Part shown: positions 45,798-55,715 of the stretch, one piece after another
Position numbering within the stretch: position 1 is the stretch's first letter
Layout of the letters: each line of letters opens with the position of its first letter
Assembly (NCBI GenBank): GCA_947449575.1
Contig: CANFRV010000015.1
Location: forward strand, 1 to 64,000
Source: Flavobacteriales bacterium
Lineage (GTDB): Bacteria; Bacteroidota; Bacteroidia; Flavobacteriales_D; Crocinitomicaceae
Direction of reading: 5' to 3'
DNA: 64,000 bases
Notes under the pieces: generated by a model
Databases searched by the model: none
The model's input: the letters and a program-made list of their open reading frames with translations, nothing else
Told to the model about the DNA's origin: nothing
Program-made: the position numbers and the translations under genes

Positions 45798-48700
45798 ATG
45801 AAAGTTCCTATAAAACTATTTCTGATCACTATTGCGCTTATTTTTATAAATAATCATTCTTCTTTTTCTCAAGTTAAAAATTTCAAACATGATTTCTTAC
45901 TTGAAAATATGCAAGATGACAGTCAATTAGCCATTTCTCTTACAAAATCAAAAGAGGTAATCGAATATCTTAATAGAAATAGCTTAACCATCAAAAAAAC
46001 CACTTCTAATTGGGTTTTCTTAACAATCAATGGAAAAGATTTAAAACAATTATTAGCTTCTCCCATTGCGAAATTTATTTATACTGAAATTAGTGAACCT
46101 ACTTTGTTAAATGATACTTCACGTTTTCACCATCAGGTTAATGAAGTTCAGAATGGTTTAAATAAACTACAAGAAAAATTTAATGGGAATGGTATTATAT
46201 TAGGCTTTGTGGATAGTGGATTAGATTTTAACCATCCAGATTTTAAAGATTCTACTGGAAAGACTAGGGTATATTCCTATTGGGATCAAACGATAAAAAC
46301 CGCTACTTCAAGATCTCCTAAACCTTATAATTATGGGGAAGATTGGACTGCGACCGAAATTGACAATGGTCAGTGCACGGCAGTGGACAATCTTGGACAT
46401 GGAACACATGTAGTAGGAATCGCTGCAGGTAACGGATTAGCAAATGGAAAACACAAAGGAATGGCACCTGAAGCTACAATAGTTATGGTGAAAACAAATA
46501 ATACTGCGAAAAACTGGACTTTAACTGTGGCCGATGCTTGTGATTATATTTTTAAAACTGCGGATCTACTGAATAAACCATGCGTAATTAATATTAGTTA
46601 TGGTGTTGCAATGGGCTCGCACGATGGAAATGATCCAGCATCTGAATTTATTGAATCCCTATTGGATGAAAAACCGGGTAGAATTTTAGTCGCTGCAGCT
46701 GGTAATAATGGGAATTCAGGAAAGTATCATGTGCATGGAGATGTTACATCCGACACGTCTTTTTTTTGGGTGAAAAGCACTGCAAAAGGAATTGTAGCAA
46801 ACAATTCTATTTTATTAGAAATGTGGGCCGATTCATTAAAATTTAAAGATGTTCAATTTGCTACTGGTGCTAATTTAGCAGCGGGTAATTATTCTTTGCG
46901 TGGAAAGACAAAATTTAGAACCTTTCTAGACGCTTTAAATGCTGCACCCAATTCTTTGCGTGATACTATTTTTAATGAAAATGGTATTAAACTCGCATAT
47001 ATAGATTATTATGCTGAAATAATGAATCATGAATATCACCTACAAACAGCGTATACGAGTATCGATTCTACCAATTATCTTTTTCAGTTTATGACAACAG
47101 GATCGGGTAGCTTTGATGTTTGGGGTGGAAGCGCGAATAAGGTAGGGACGAAAAATTTCAATGATTTTGAAACAATTAATATTCCAAACGTTTCTGTCTA
47201 CCCTCCTATCGCTCATTATATGATGGCAGACACTTTACAGACAATTTTCTCTTCCTATATTTCATCCGAAAAAGTTATGACTGTTGGTAATGTTTCGAAC
47301 AAAGCGTCCTATACAACGAAAGATCAAATACTACATTTATCGGATTACAAACCAGGTGAAATTCATATTTCATCTTCGAAGGGTCCAAACAGAAAAGGAA
47401 TTACCAAACCGGATATTGTTGCTTCTGGAACAAAGATTTTCTCTGCAAATCCTTCCGTGTTTTTAAATAATCCTATCAACAATACTACATTGGATGAAGG
47501 TGGATATCACGCTTTAAATTCCGGTACTTCGATGGCATCTCCGCTCGTTGCAGGTATAGCTGCTTTATATCTAGAAAAATGTTCCAAATCAAATTACCAA
47601 GACTTCAAAAATGATGTGACATTATCTGCTAAAACGAATTTAGTGCAAGGGAAAATTCCTAATAATGCCTATGGCAATGGAGAGATCAATGCATTAACTC
47701 TCTTATTATCTACAAACCCTATAATTAGTATTTTAGGGGATACTGTTCTTCCATGTTCGGATTCAACAATTTTGACCATTTCTTCCAACAAAGGACTTAA
47801 TTCAATTACTTGGGAAGATTTTGATACGAAAACATTAAAAACCTTCAAATTACCAGGTAAGTATCCATTTAAAATTTCAGATACAAAAAATTGTAGTTTT
47901 AGGGATACAATCACCATTTTTCCTAGGATTCCTTTTAATCCATCGATTTCATTTTTAGATAGTTCTAAATTTTCTTGCGTAAAAAAGAATGTACAAGTAA
48001 TTGCACAAGGAGGGAAAACCTATCAATGGTCAGGGGGATTAAACCAACAAAATGACACTGTTACTTTTCAATTTCCAGGTAAATATCACTTAACTATTAC
48101 GGATTCTTATGGATGTGTGAAAAGAGATAGTATCGATATCTTGACGGATACTATTTCGCCTATAATTACCTTTCAGAAAACCGATGGCTTTACAATTAAC
48201 TGTAATCAAAAATCAGTGCAATTAAAAGTAAATGGAGCAAATAAGTATAGCTGGGGAGGACAAGCATTATTAAACAAATCAGATTCTGCAACTTATTTAA
48301 AAGAAGGGATTTATAGTGTTGTTGGAGAAGGGGTCAACGGCTGTACTTCTACAAAATCATTTGAGGTTTTCAAAGATACAACACTACCAATTATCAGTAA
48401 AACATTTTCTGTACCAGCTTTAATTACGTGTAAAAACAAGACTGTTTCAATAACGTTATCTGGAGCAACTAAATATCAATGGTATGGTGGTAGTTCGGTA
48501 ACTAACTTTTTAAATTCTTTCATAAAACCTGGAGTTTATCATTTTAATGCAAATAATTCCAATGGTTGTATTGTTAAAGATAGTGTTGAGATACTGTCGG
48601 ACACAGTTCCAAATAAATCGTTTTTATTAATAAAAGGTTTAAACAAGCTAAACTGCATCAATAAAAGAGTGAGTATACAGGCAAGCGGAGGGAATATATA

Positions 48701-49505
48701 CACTTGGAGTGGAGGAACTTCCATACTCACAGATACAAATTCATTTATTATTGGTGGAAATTATACCGTTTTAATTGAAGATTCCAAAGGATGTATATCA
48801 CAAAAAAACATCTATATAGAAGAAGATTACAAGTCGCCTACTATTTCCATCAATTATCTTACTAGTCCATTTATAACCTGTGATAACGAACCGGTTAAAG
48901 TAAAAACAGTTGGTGCTGTTAGTTATACATGGAATGGCGGTAAATATTTAAATAAAGATTCTAACACATTTAGTGTTGCCGGGAATTATAGCGTTATAGC
49001 TGTAGGTCAAAACGGATGTATTACAAAGGATGCTATTACCATAGAACAATATTTTTACCCGACAACACCCACTATCACGCAAGTGGACAGTTTGTTAATC
49101 GCATCAACCTCTCCAAATTACCAATGGTATTCGGAAGGTAATTTACTAAAGAATGAAACGAAACAAACCATAGTATTTCAAGTTGGAAAAACATATTTTG
49201 TGAGTATAGAGTCGAATGGTTGTATTGCATCCAGTAAATTCTATACACCGCAAGTTTCTTCTTTACAAAATCATGCAATATTACCGATACTTGTTTTTCC
49301 AAATCCAACGAGTACCGGGATATTTAGTTTAGATGGTTTAGAATCGAATGATCAGCTATATCTTTCTGATTTATTGGGTAATAAAATTGATATCCATAAA
49401 ATTAGCATAGGTGAATTTCAACTTGAAAATGTTGCAAATGGAGTTTATCTGCTAACAATTGAGCGGAATTCTGACCGTATGTTAGTAAAAATCATTAAAA
49501 ATTAA
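45798..49505 (+). CDS. Secreted S8 subtilisin-like protease with Ig-like repeats and T9SS sorting domain
   Basis: The 1235-residue protein has a signal peptide (KLFLITIALIFINNHSSFSQ) and the S8 triad D139 (FVDSGLD), H201 (GHGTHVVG) and S578 (GTSMASP). After the catalytic domain come about six tandem units of 80-90 residues, each with a paired cysteine, a YxWsGG-like strand and a GxYxvxvxdsxGC end. The last 75 residues, from VFPNPTSTGIFSLDGL to MLVKIIKN, are a type A T9SS signal. It should be secreted and surface-attached or released. I use the ATG at 45798; an in-frame TTG at 45783 would only lengthen the leader. Confidence 0.92.
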   Translation: MKVPIKLFLITIALIFINNHSSFSQVKNFKHDFLLENMQDDSQLAISLTKSKEVIEYLNRNSLTIKKTTSNWVFLTINGKDLKQLLASPIAKFIYTEISEPTLLNDTSRFHHQVNEVQNGLNKLQEKFNGNGIILGFVDSGLDFNHPDFKDSTGKTRVYSYWDQTIKTATSRSPKPYNYGEDWTATEIDNGQCTAVDNLGHGTHVVGIAAGNGLANGKHKGMAPEATIVMVKTNNTAKNWTLTVADACDYIFKTADLLNKPCVINISYGVAMGSHDGNDPASEFIESLLDEKPGRILVAAAGNNGNSGKYHVHGDVTSDTSFFWVKSTAKGIVANNSILLEMWADSLKFKDVQFATGANLAAGNYSLRGKTKFRTFLDALNAAPNSLRDTIFNENGIKLAYIDYYAEIMNHEYHLQTAYTSIDSTNYLFQFMTTGSGSFDVWGGSANKVGTKNFNDFETINIPNVSVYPPIAHYMMADTLQTIFSSYISSEKVMTVGNVSNKASYTTKDQILHLSDYKPGEIHISSSKGPNRKGITKPDIVASGTKIFSANPSVFLNNPINNTTLDEGGYHALNSGTSMASPLVAGIAALYLEKCSKSNYQDFKNDVTLSAKTNLVQGKIPNNAYGNGEINALTLLLSTNPIISILGDTVLPCSDSTILTISSNKGLNSITWEDFDTKTLKTFKLPGKYPFKISDTKNCSFRDTITIFPRIPFNPSISFLDSSKFSCVKKNVQVIAQGGKTYQWSGGLNQQNDTVTFQFPGKYHLTITDSYGCVKRDSIDILTDTISPIITFQKTDGFTINCNQKSVQLKVNGANKYSWGGQALLNKSDSATYLKEGIYSVVGEGVNGCTSTKSFEVFKDTTLPIISKTFSVPALITCKNKTVSITLSGATKYQWYGGSSVTNFLNSFIKPGVYHFNANNSNGCIVKDSVEILSDTVPNKSFLLIKGLNKLNCINKRVSIQASGGNIYTWSGGTSILTDTNSFIIGGNYTVLIEDSKGCISQKNIYIEEDYKSPTISINYLTSPFITCDNEPVKVKTVGAVSYTWNGGKYLNKDSNTFSVAGNYSVIAVGQNGCITKDAITIEQYFYPTTPTITQVDSLLIASTSPNYQWYSEGNLLKNETKQTIVFQVGKTYFVSIESNGCIASSKFYTPQVSSLQNHAILPILVFPNPTSTGIFSLDGLESNDQLYLSDLLGNKIDIHKISIGEFQLENVANGVYLLTIERNSDRMLVKIIKN

Positions 49506-49526
49506 TTTCAGAATTCAATAAATACT

Positions 49527-49534
49527 TATTTTTG
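49527..49534 (+). promoter_or_regulatory. Possible -7 element for the DUF5606 gene
   Basis: TATTTTTG matches TAnnTTTG, 22 bases before the ATG at 49557. The -33 element is not clear. Confidence 0.35.
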
Positions 49535-49556
49535 AAAAAACTATAAAAAACATAAG

Positions 49557-50066
49557 ATGAATTTAACAGGTATAATCGCAATTTCAGGTAAACCAGGATT
49601 ATTTAAAGTTGTTGCTCAAGGTAAAAGTAATTTAATTGTTGAGTCATTGGAGGATGGAAAAAAGATTCCTGCATATTCAACGGATCGTATTTCTGGTTTA
49701 GAAGATATTAGTGTATATACGTATGATGAGGATGCAGTTTTATCGAATGTTTTAGAAGCTATATACAAAAAAGAAAATGGTGGTTTAGCGCCTTCCCACA
49801 AAGAAGATAAAAACACATTAGTAAGTTATTTATTGGAAATTTTACCAAATTATGACCAAGAGCGTGTGTATTTTTCCGATGTAAAAAAAATATTTCATTG
49901 GTATAATTTATTACATAAATCAGGAAATTTAATTATCGATGAACCAGTAATTGAAGAACCTACAAAAAAAGTAGCATCTAAAAAAGTAGAAGCAACTGAA
50001 TCAACGGACGAAGCTCCTAAAAAAACTAGAGCGCCAAGAAAAAAAGCAGAAAAAACAGTTGAGTAA
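49557..50066 (+). CDS. DUF5606 family protein
   Basis: The 169-residue protein begins LTGIIAISGKPGLFKVVAQG and continues IVESLEDGKKIPAYSTDRIS, the SH3-like opening of DUF5606 proteins, which are nearly confined to Bacteroidota. A helical half (VSYLLEILPNYDQERVYFSD) and a Lys/Ala/Thr-rich disordered tail (from about residue 140) follow. It is cytoplasmic; the function is unknown. The basic tail might bind nucleic acid, which is inference. Confidence 0.75.
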   Translation: MNLTGIIAISGKPGLFKVVAQGKSNLIVESLEDGKKIPAYSTDRISGLEDISVYTYDEDAVLSNVLEAIYKKENGGLAPSHKEDKNTLVSYLLEILPNYDQERVYFSDVKKIFHWYNLLHKSGNLIIDEPVIEEPTKKVASKKVEATESTDEAPKKTRAPRKKAEKTVE

Positions 50067-50104
50067 ATCGATCACTAAAGAGTAACTGAACGTTACGTAC
50101 ATGT

Positions 50105-52126
50105 ATGCGATTCGAACATCCAAATTTTTTATTTGCATTAATTTTATTAGCGGTACCAATTCTAATACATTTATTTAGTTTTCGTCGCTACAAAACTTTC
50201 TATTTTTCCAGCATCTATTTTTTAAAGAATATAGAGGAAGAGACAAAAAATGTTCGGAAATTAAAGCATTTATTCGTTTTAATTGCTCGATTACTAGCAT
50301 TTACTTCACTAATTATTGCTTTTGCACAACCTTACATACCAATCAAAGGTTCTGCAAAACATACGAATTCTGTATTAGCAATCTATATTGACAATTCGTT
50401 TTCGATGTCTAGTATCGGAGCAAGTGGCAGCTTACTGTCTGAATCTAAAGAACAGGCGAAAAAGATCATTGAAAATGCATCGGCCAATGTGCGTGTATTA
50501 TTAGTTACAAATGGATTAACTGGAATTGAACAACAATTATGCGCAAAATCGGAAGCTTTTAATCGTTTAGATAAAATACAAATTTCTCCTTTATCGCATC
50601 CATTATCGGAAGTCATTCAATGGATGGAAGAAAGTGTCAATGAAAACACCCCTAATTCTTATGCTAAGCAGTTTGTTGTACTGACTGACTTTCAAAAAAA
50701 TCAAAGCGATTTAAAAAATATTCACTTAGACAAATCGATTTATTTTTATCCAATACATCTTATTCCGGAACAAAAAAACAATGTATCGATTGATTCTGTT
50801 TGGTTTAACAATCCAAATTTCAAAACTAAAATTAACAATGAATTAAACATACAATTAACCAATCATGGCGATGAAATAGTTTCGAATTTAGAGTTACAAC
50901 TCGCAGTAAATGAAACTAAAAGAACGGTATTTGTTTCCATTCCGAAACATAGTAAAAAGGAGATTGTTTTAAACTATTCGGATTTAACCATTGGCGAAAA
51001 AATAGGACATGTTCATATTACAGATAAAAATGTACACTTTGATGATGATTTTTATTTTACATACCACGTTGCTTCAAATGCAAATATATTATTAATACAA
51101 GGCGAAGATGCGGATTTAAAAATAGCAAAAACCTATAAATTAGATAGTTATTATCAAGTTAGTGAATTAAGTAGTACTTCCTTCTTACCTGCTTCTACCC
51201 TTGACAAACAATTGATTGTATTAAATGGCGTAAATGTTCTAAACGATGGAATCAATGATGCTATTTATAAATTTACCCAAAGTGGTGGATCTGTTTTATT
51301 GTTTCCTGGCACAAAAATTCACATGCAATCGTGGAATAATTTATTGCAAAAATTAAATCTTCCACAAATTTCTGAAGTTTCTAGTACGAATTCAAGCTTA
51401 AGTTCTATCAGCTATTCGGATCCATTTTTTCAAGGAATTTTTGATAAAAACCCCAGGAAAATTAACCTTCCAATCCTTCAAAAAATATATCAGACAAGGG
51501 CGAGTGTCTCAAGTATCCCCTTGTTATCCCTCCAAAACAATCTACCTGTATTCGTAAAAAACAATAATAATTATTTATTTACAAGTGCATTAGATTCAAC
51601 GTTTAGTGCTTTTACTTCGAATGCTTTGTTTCCATCTTGTTTATTGCGAACTGCAGAATTAAGTCAACAAAAATCAGAACTTTATTTAACCATTGGAAGT
51701 AATAATCGTTTTCCATGGTATGGACCAGCTACTTCCGATAATTTATTTCATATTGAAGGGGAAGGAATTGATTTTATACCTGTTGTAGAAAAGATAGATC
51801 AATTAACGTATATTTCGCTTTTAAATCCATCTTTGAGTCAAGCATTACGCCAGGGAATTTATCAGTTAACGAATGCGGACTTATCCAAAGCATTACCGTT
51901 AAATTATTCCCGGTTGGAATCAAACATAGCAACATTTACAGAGGATGAAATTAAAAGCTATTTAAATACTGAAAAATACCCAAGATTATATTTTAAAAGT
52001 ATAGAGCTTGGCGATCAAAATTTGAACATCCAATTAGAAAAACCAGTAGAATATTGGAGGATTTTCTTACTTTTATCCCTGTTTTTCTTATTACTAGAAA
52101 TGGCGCTATTGAAATTTTTACGTTAA
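50105..52126 (+). CDS. BatA-like membrane protein with VWA domain
   Basis: The 673-residue protein starts with the BatA N-terminal double-helix domain ([25 protein letters not shown], then [24 protein letters not shown]). A VWA domain follows with the MIDAS-like [11 protein letters not shown] near residue 95. A long periplasmic region ends in a last helix [19 protein letters not shown]. Such proteins occur in aerotolerance-type operons and as stand-alone copies upstream of dihydroorotase genes in Bacteroidota. No MoxR ATPase is adjacent. It lies 10 bases before the dihydroorotase-like gene. Confidence 0.8.
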   Translation: MRFEHPNFLFALILLAVPILIHLFSFRRYKTFYFSSIYFLKNIEEETKNVRKLKHLFVLIARLLAFTSLIIAFAQPYIPIKGSAKHTNSVLAIYIDNSFSMSSIGASGSLLSESKEQAKKIIENASANVRVLLVTNGLTGIEQQLCAKSEAFNRLDKIQISPLSHPLSEVIQWMEESVNENTPNSYAKQFVVLTDFQKNQSDLKNIHLDKSIYFYPIHLIPEQKNNVSIDSVWFNNPNFKTKINNELNIQLTNHGDEIVSNLELQLAVNETKRTVFVSIPKHSKKEIVLNYSDLTIGEKIGHVHITDKNVHFDDDFYFTYHVASNANILLIQGEDADLKIAKTYKLDSYYQVSELSSTSFLPASTLDKQLIVLNGVNVLNDGINDAIYKFTQSGGSVLLFPGTKIHMQSWNNLLQKLNLPQISEVSSTNSSLSSISYSDPFFQGIFDKNPRKINLPILQKIYQTRASVSSIPLLSLQNNLPVFVKNNNNYLFTSALDSTFSAFTSNALFPSCLLRTAELSQQKSELYLTIGSNNRFPWYGPATSDNLFHIEGEGIDFIPVVEKIDQLTYISLLNPSLSQALRQGIYQLTNADLSKALPLNYSRLESNIATFTEDEIKSYLNTEKYPRLYFKSIELGDQNLNIQLEKPVEYWRIFLLLSLFFLLLEMALLKFLR

Positions 52127-52136
52127 CTATAAATTT

Positions 52137-53396
52137 ATGAGATTCCTGATAAAACAAGCATACATTATCGATGAAAGTTCTACGTTTAATCAACACGTTA
52201 AAGATATTTATGTTGAGGATGGCGTAATTGTAGAAATCGCTGATTTAATTGAAAAGGAAGATATAGTTACCATTGAATTTAATGGATTAAAAGTTTCTCA
52301 AAGTTGGGCAGATGCAAAAGCACATTTTTGCGATCCTGGTGAAGAGCATAAAGAAACTATAGAAACTGGTTTACAAGCAGCTGCTGCAGGAGGGTTTGCG
52401 TATGTTGGCTTACTACCTTCAACACAGCCTGTGATAGATGGGAAAACGCAAATAGAATATGCTTTACGTAAGGCTGAACAACAGGTTGCAACATTAATTC
52501 CTTTTGGTACGATTACAGAAAAAATGTTGGGTGAAAATTTAGCGGAAATGTTCGACATGTCTCAATCAGGAACACGTTTCTTTACCGATGACACAAAACA
52601 TTTATCTACCGGAATTTTATATCGCGCGTTACTTTATTCTAAAACATTTGGAGGGAAAATAATCGCGTTTTCAAGAGACTATTCGTTAGCAAAGGGTGGA
52701 CAAGTAAATGAAGGTGAAGCATCTACTAAAACCGGTTTGAAGTCAGAAGCAAGTATAGCAGAAGTAATTGATTTAGAGCGCAATATTCGACTTCTTGAAT
52801 ATACAGAAGGAAATTTACATGTAACTGGTATTTCCTGCGAAGAATCTGTAGCTGTAATACGTGCTGCGAAAAGAAAAGGCTTAAATCTTACTGCGGACGT
52901 ACATATTGAACAATTATTGTTTAATGAAACTGCAGTGTTGAATTTTGATGTGCATTACAAACTTAAACCGGTCTTACGCAAAGAGTCAGATCGTTTATCT
53001 TTAATTGAAGCAGTAAAGGATGGGACGATTGATGTTGTCGTTTCCAATCATAGACCTTATGATTTAGAAGAAAAGGATGTAGAATTTGATCATGCTTCTT
53101 TTGGAAATATAACACTTCAGACCGCTTTTTGTTCTTTACTTTCTAAAAATGAATTTACAGTAGAAGAAATAATTGCTATTTTTTCGAAGCGTAATAGATC
53201 ATTTTTACAAATCAACCCTACTCCTATTGAAGTTGGTTCGATTGCAGATTTGACTTTTTTCTCTACCGAAGATTCAACGCTTTTTTCGAAAGAAGAAATA
53301 ATGTCCGCAACCTATAATACTCCTTTTTTAAATCAAACTTTAACTGGTAAAGTATTTGGTATTTTACACAATGGTCAATTAGTAATAAAAGACTAA
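52137..53396 (+). CDS. Dihydroorotase homologue without metal ligands (pseudo-enzyme)
   Basis: The 419-residue protein aligns well with class I dihydroorotase ([27 protein letters not shown]-like [12 protein letters not shown]). The metal site is gone: the HxH of the first strand is K61-A-H63, the substrate Arg is C65, and the ligand positions of HCED, CHIS and TDHAPH are F178, G231 and N304; only D151 and H63 remain. It cannot be an ordinary zinc dihydroorotase. By analogy with the inactive partner that stabilises aspartate transcarbamoylase in some bacteria, it may be structural. It precedes the methyltransferase gene by 1 base. Confidence 0.85.
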   Translation: MRFLIKQAYIIDESSTFNQHVKDIYVEDGVIVEIADLIEKEDIVTIEFNGLKVSQSWADAKAHFCDPGEEHKETIETGLQAAAAGGFAYVGLLPSTQPVIDGKTQIEYALRKAEQQVATLIPFGTITEKMLGENLAEMFDMSQSGTRFFTDDTKHLSTGILYRALLYSKTFGGKIIAFSRDYSLAKGGQVNEGEASTKTGLKSEASIAEVIDLERNIRLLEYTEGNLHVTGISCEESVAVIRAAKRKGLNLTADVHIEQLLFNETAVLNFDVHYKLKPVLRKESDRLSLIEAVKDGTIDVVVSNHRPYDLEEKDVEFDHASFGNITLQTAFCSLLSKNEFTVEEIIAIFSKRNRSFLQINPTPIEVGSIADLTFFSTEDSTLFSKEEIMSATYNTPFLNQTLTGKVFGILHNGQLVIKD

Positions 53397-53397
53397 A

Positions 53398-53955
53398 ATG
53401 TTACCAAAGAAAACTTTTTTTCAACGTTTCTGGAGAGAAAAAAAAATGGTTGGGGCAATTAGTCCTAGTTCCTCTTTTCTAACGAATAAAATGTTAGAAA
53501 ACATAGATTTTAATTCTGCAAAAGTCTTTATAGAAATTGGTCCAGGCACAGGAGTATTTACCAAAAAAATGTTGTCGAGAATGAATCCCGAAAGTGTTTT
53601 TTTAGTTTTCGAATTAAACCAAGAGTTTCACCAAGAACTTCAAACAAAAATAGCAGATAAAAGAGTCGTTTTCATTAACGATAGTGCGGAAAAATTGGAA
53701 GATTATTTAGTCCAATTTAACATACCTAAAGTCGATGTAATTATTTCCTCACTTCCACTTTCTAATTTCTACCAACGATTTACCTTGAAGATACTTAGGA
53801 CTTTCAAGGATTGCTTAAATGAATCTGGAAAATTTATTCAATTTCAATATTCTCTCAAACAAAAAAAAGAATTGAATCATGTTTTTTCCAATGTAAATAT
53901 TTCATTTACACTTTTGAATATTCCACCTGCCTTCATATATACGTGTAATAAGTAA
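53398..53955 (+). CDS. PmtA-like SAM-dependent (phospholipid) methyltransferase
   Basis: The 185-residue protein has MVGAISPSSSFLTNKML, characteristic of the PmtA-type phospholipid N-methyltransferase group, followed by the SAM-binding FIEIGPGTGVFTKKML and a VDVIISSLPLSNF motif IV. PmtA methylates phosphatidylethanolamine; rRNA dimethyltransferases share the fold but lack the PSS motif. The substrate is unproven. It follows the dihydroorotase homologue by 1 base and is probably co-transcribed. Confidence 0.75.
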   Translation: MLPKKTFFQRFWREKKMVGAISPSSSFLTNKMLENIDFNSAKVFIEIGPGTGVFTKKMLSRMNPESVFLVFELNQEFHQELQTKIADKRVVFINDSAEKLEDYLVQFNIPKVDVIISSLPLSNFYQRFTLKILRTFKDCLNESGKFIQFQYSLKQKKELNHVFSNVNISFTLLNIPPAFIYTCNK

Positions 53956-53999
53956 TACGTTTATATTTCTTTTAATCGCTTTTCACTAACACTTCAAAA

Positions 54000-54031
54000 T
54001 TTGATTCTATCAAAAAAATAGTGTAGATTTG
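54000..54031 (+). promoter_or_regulatory. Promoter of the DUF3822-rsmD operon
   Basis: TTTG (54000-54003) and TAGATTTG (54024-54031), separated by 20 bases, match the Bacteroidota -33/-7 consensus. The DUF3822 ATG follows 35 bases later. Confidence 0.6.
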
Positions 54032-54066
54032 TTTATCACTTAAAGGTTATTGTATTCTAGATTTTT

Positions 54067-54828
54067 ATGGCAAATAAATTACAATTAGCATTTGAATTTT
54101 CTTCATTTTCATTCACCATTTCAGAAATTCGAAACAACGAAGTTTTGATTATAAATCACACAATTTTTTCTGGTAATACAGAACGTGAAATGAAGCAAGA
54201 TATTCAATTAGCATTATCTGTAATTCCGAGCACTGAAAATTACGAAGAATACACCTTGTCTTGGGTTTCTAAACAATGTACGATTGTTCCAACCCCGATA
54301 TTTAAAGCATCTTCTTCATCCGCAATTTATGCTACTTGTTTTTCAAAAGAGGCTATCACCAATGATTTAGATTACAATGTTATTTCTGAAGGAAATTGTG
54401 TGAATATTTTTGAAATTCCTTTATGGTTAAAATCCTTTTTTGTGATTCGATATCCTCGAATTATCATTCAACATTCCATGAGTCATCTTTTACGAAGCGT
54501 TTTAGAAAAGGGCAATGGAACTGAAATACATTTAAGCATTTATGCTAACTATTTTCATCTAGTTTTAGTGAAATCGAATGTTTTACTCTTGGCAAATACG
54601 TATGATTTCTCCAACGAAGATGATTTATTGTATTATACTACTTTTTGTATCCAACAAAATGAACTTTCCGTAGAAAAAGGCAAATTATTCCTTCATATTT
54701 CTGAAGAATCCAATAAAGAATTAGTGAATTTATTTTATTCCAAGTGGAATACCATTGCAAACTTCAAAAGTTACACCATTCAAACTATTCCTTACTCACT
54801 CCTAAAACAACAATTAACTTGCGTATAA
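54067..54828 (+). CDS. DUF3822 family protein
   Basis: The 253-residue protein starts KLQLAFEFSSFSFTISEIRN and shows an actin-like alternation of strands and helices, including HLSIYANYFHLVLVKSNVLL near residue 160. This is the pattern of DUF3822, found in Bacteroidota immediately upstream of rsmD as here; the function is unknown. Its end overlaps the start of rsmD by 10 bases, so translation is coupled. Confidence 0.7.
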   Translation: MANKLQLAFEFSSFSFTISEIRNNEVLIINHTIFSGNTEREMKQDIQLALSVIPSTENYEEYTLSWVSKQCTIVPTPIFKASSSSAIYATCFSKEAITNDLDYNVISEGNCVNIFEIPLWLKSFFVIRYPRIIIQHSMSHLLRSVLEKGNGTEIHLSIYANYFHLVLVKSNVLLLANTYDFSNEDDLLYYTTFCIQQNELSVEKGKLFLHISEESNKELVNLFYSKWNTIANFKSYTIQTIPYSLLKQQLTCV

Positions 54829-55391
54829 TCAGAGGTATTTTAAAATCAAGAAGATTTAGCACCCCGAAAAATTTTCCTTCCAGACCAACAACCGATTTTG
54901 CAAAAGAGGGTTTATTTAACATCCTAGAAAACACATTTTCCTTACAAAATTTAGATATTTTAGATTTATGTGCTGGAACGGGTAATATCACTTATGAATT
55001 TGCATCGCGTGAAGCAGGCAAAATATTAGCAGTGGATACAAATTACAATTGCTGTAAGTTTATCCAAAAAATGGTTTCTGAGAACAATTTAGAAAAAACA
55101 GTCTCTGTACTTAAATCGGATATTCGTGATTTTGTACGTAAAACAGAGCGAAAATTTGATTTGATATTTTTAGACCCGCCATACGAATCTACTTTTTACG
55201 AAGAAGTAATCCAAAATATTTACGAACGTTCTCTTTTACAGGAAGATGGATTATTAGTTGTGGAACACAGTAAACGAAAAGATTTGTCTCATCTTCCACA
55301 TTTTGAAAAAGTGAAGGATTATGGAGGAGTATGTTTTTCATTTTTCGGCCCTTCGAGTGCCTCAGGGACCGAAAATAGTGACGAGAGATGA
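54819..55391 (+). CDS. rsmD: 16S rRNA (guanine(966)-N(2))-methyltransferase RsmD
   Basis: The 190-residue protein begins RIIRGILKSRRFSTP, then RPTTDFAKEGLFNIL, SAM motif ILDLCAGTGNITYEF and the catalytic LDPPYES, all typical of RsmD. It methylates G966 of 16S rRNA. I take the TTG at 54819 as start because it places MRIIRG at the N-terminus as in homologues; upstream codons are only DUF3822 overlap. After CFSFF the normal end is extended by about 14 residues (GPSSASGTENSDER) encoded by a REP-like repeat. Confidence 0.88.
   Translation: MRIIRGILKSRRFSTPKNFPSRPTTDFAKEGLFNILENTFSLQNLDILDLCAGTGNITYEFASREAGKILAVDTNYNCCKFIQKMVSENNLEKTVSVLKSDIRDFVRKTERKFDLIFLDPPYESTFYEEVIQNIYERSLLQEDGLLVVEHSKRKDLSHLPHFEKVKDYGGVCFSFFGPSSASGTENSDER
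55348..55372. repeat. REP-like palindromic repeat within the rsmD 3' end
   Basis: GGCCCTTCGAGTGCCTCAGG continues to GACCG and folds on itself through GGCCC with GGGACC (one mismatch or bulge) and GAG with CTC. It is GC-rich in a GC-poor region and shares TCGAGnGCCTCAGnnACCG with the sequence at 61859-61877. Confidence 0.55.
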
Positions 55392-55424
55392 GTGATGAAG
55401 TGACGTTTTTAAAAACAATGATAT

Positions 55425-55685
55425 ATGACAAATAATGATGTGATGAAAAAACTACGTGTTGCCTTGCAATTACGTAATGATGAGATAATTGAAATCATGA
55501 AGTTGGTGGATTTTAAAGTGACCGAGAGTGAGTTGGGTGCGATTTTTAGAAAAGAAGACCATCCGAAATATAAAAATTGTGGGGATCAATTTCTACGTAA
55601 TTTTTTAAATGGGTTGATTATCCATAAAAGAGGTCCGATTGGTAAATATGATGGGGATAGAGAAAAGGAAAAGGAAAATGAATAA
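55425..55685 (+). CDS. DUF1456 family protein, single-repeat form
   Basis: The 86-residue protein has VMKKLRVALQLRNDEIIEIMKL followed by VTESELGAIFRKEDHPKYK and FLRNFLNGLIIHKRG, the DUF1456 (YehS) unit. E. coli YehS is about 150 residues with two such units; this protein has one, then an acidic tail. The function is unknown. It could be a natural short form or a shortened gene. It starts 33 bases after rsmD, behind the REP-like repeat. Confidence 0.8.
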   Translation: MTNNDVMKKLRVALQLRNDEIIEIMKLVDFKVTESELGAIFRKEDHPKYKNCGDQFLRNFLNGLIIHKRGPIGKYDGDREKEKENE

Positions 55686-55715
55686 CTTCTTGAATTTTCT
55701 AGTTAATTCTTTTTG

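Noticed and set aside
50105-52126. Part of a complete Bat aerotolerance operon
   Set aside because: No MoxR ATPase or other Bat genes adjoin; only the BatA-like N-terminus and VWA domain are present.
54744-54818. GTG start for rsmD inside DUF3822
   Set aside because: It would add 25 residues without similarity to RsmD; the TTG at 54819 puts RIIRG at the N-terminus as in the family.
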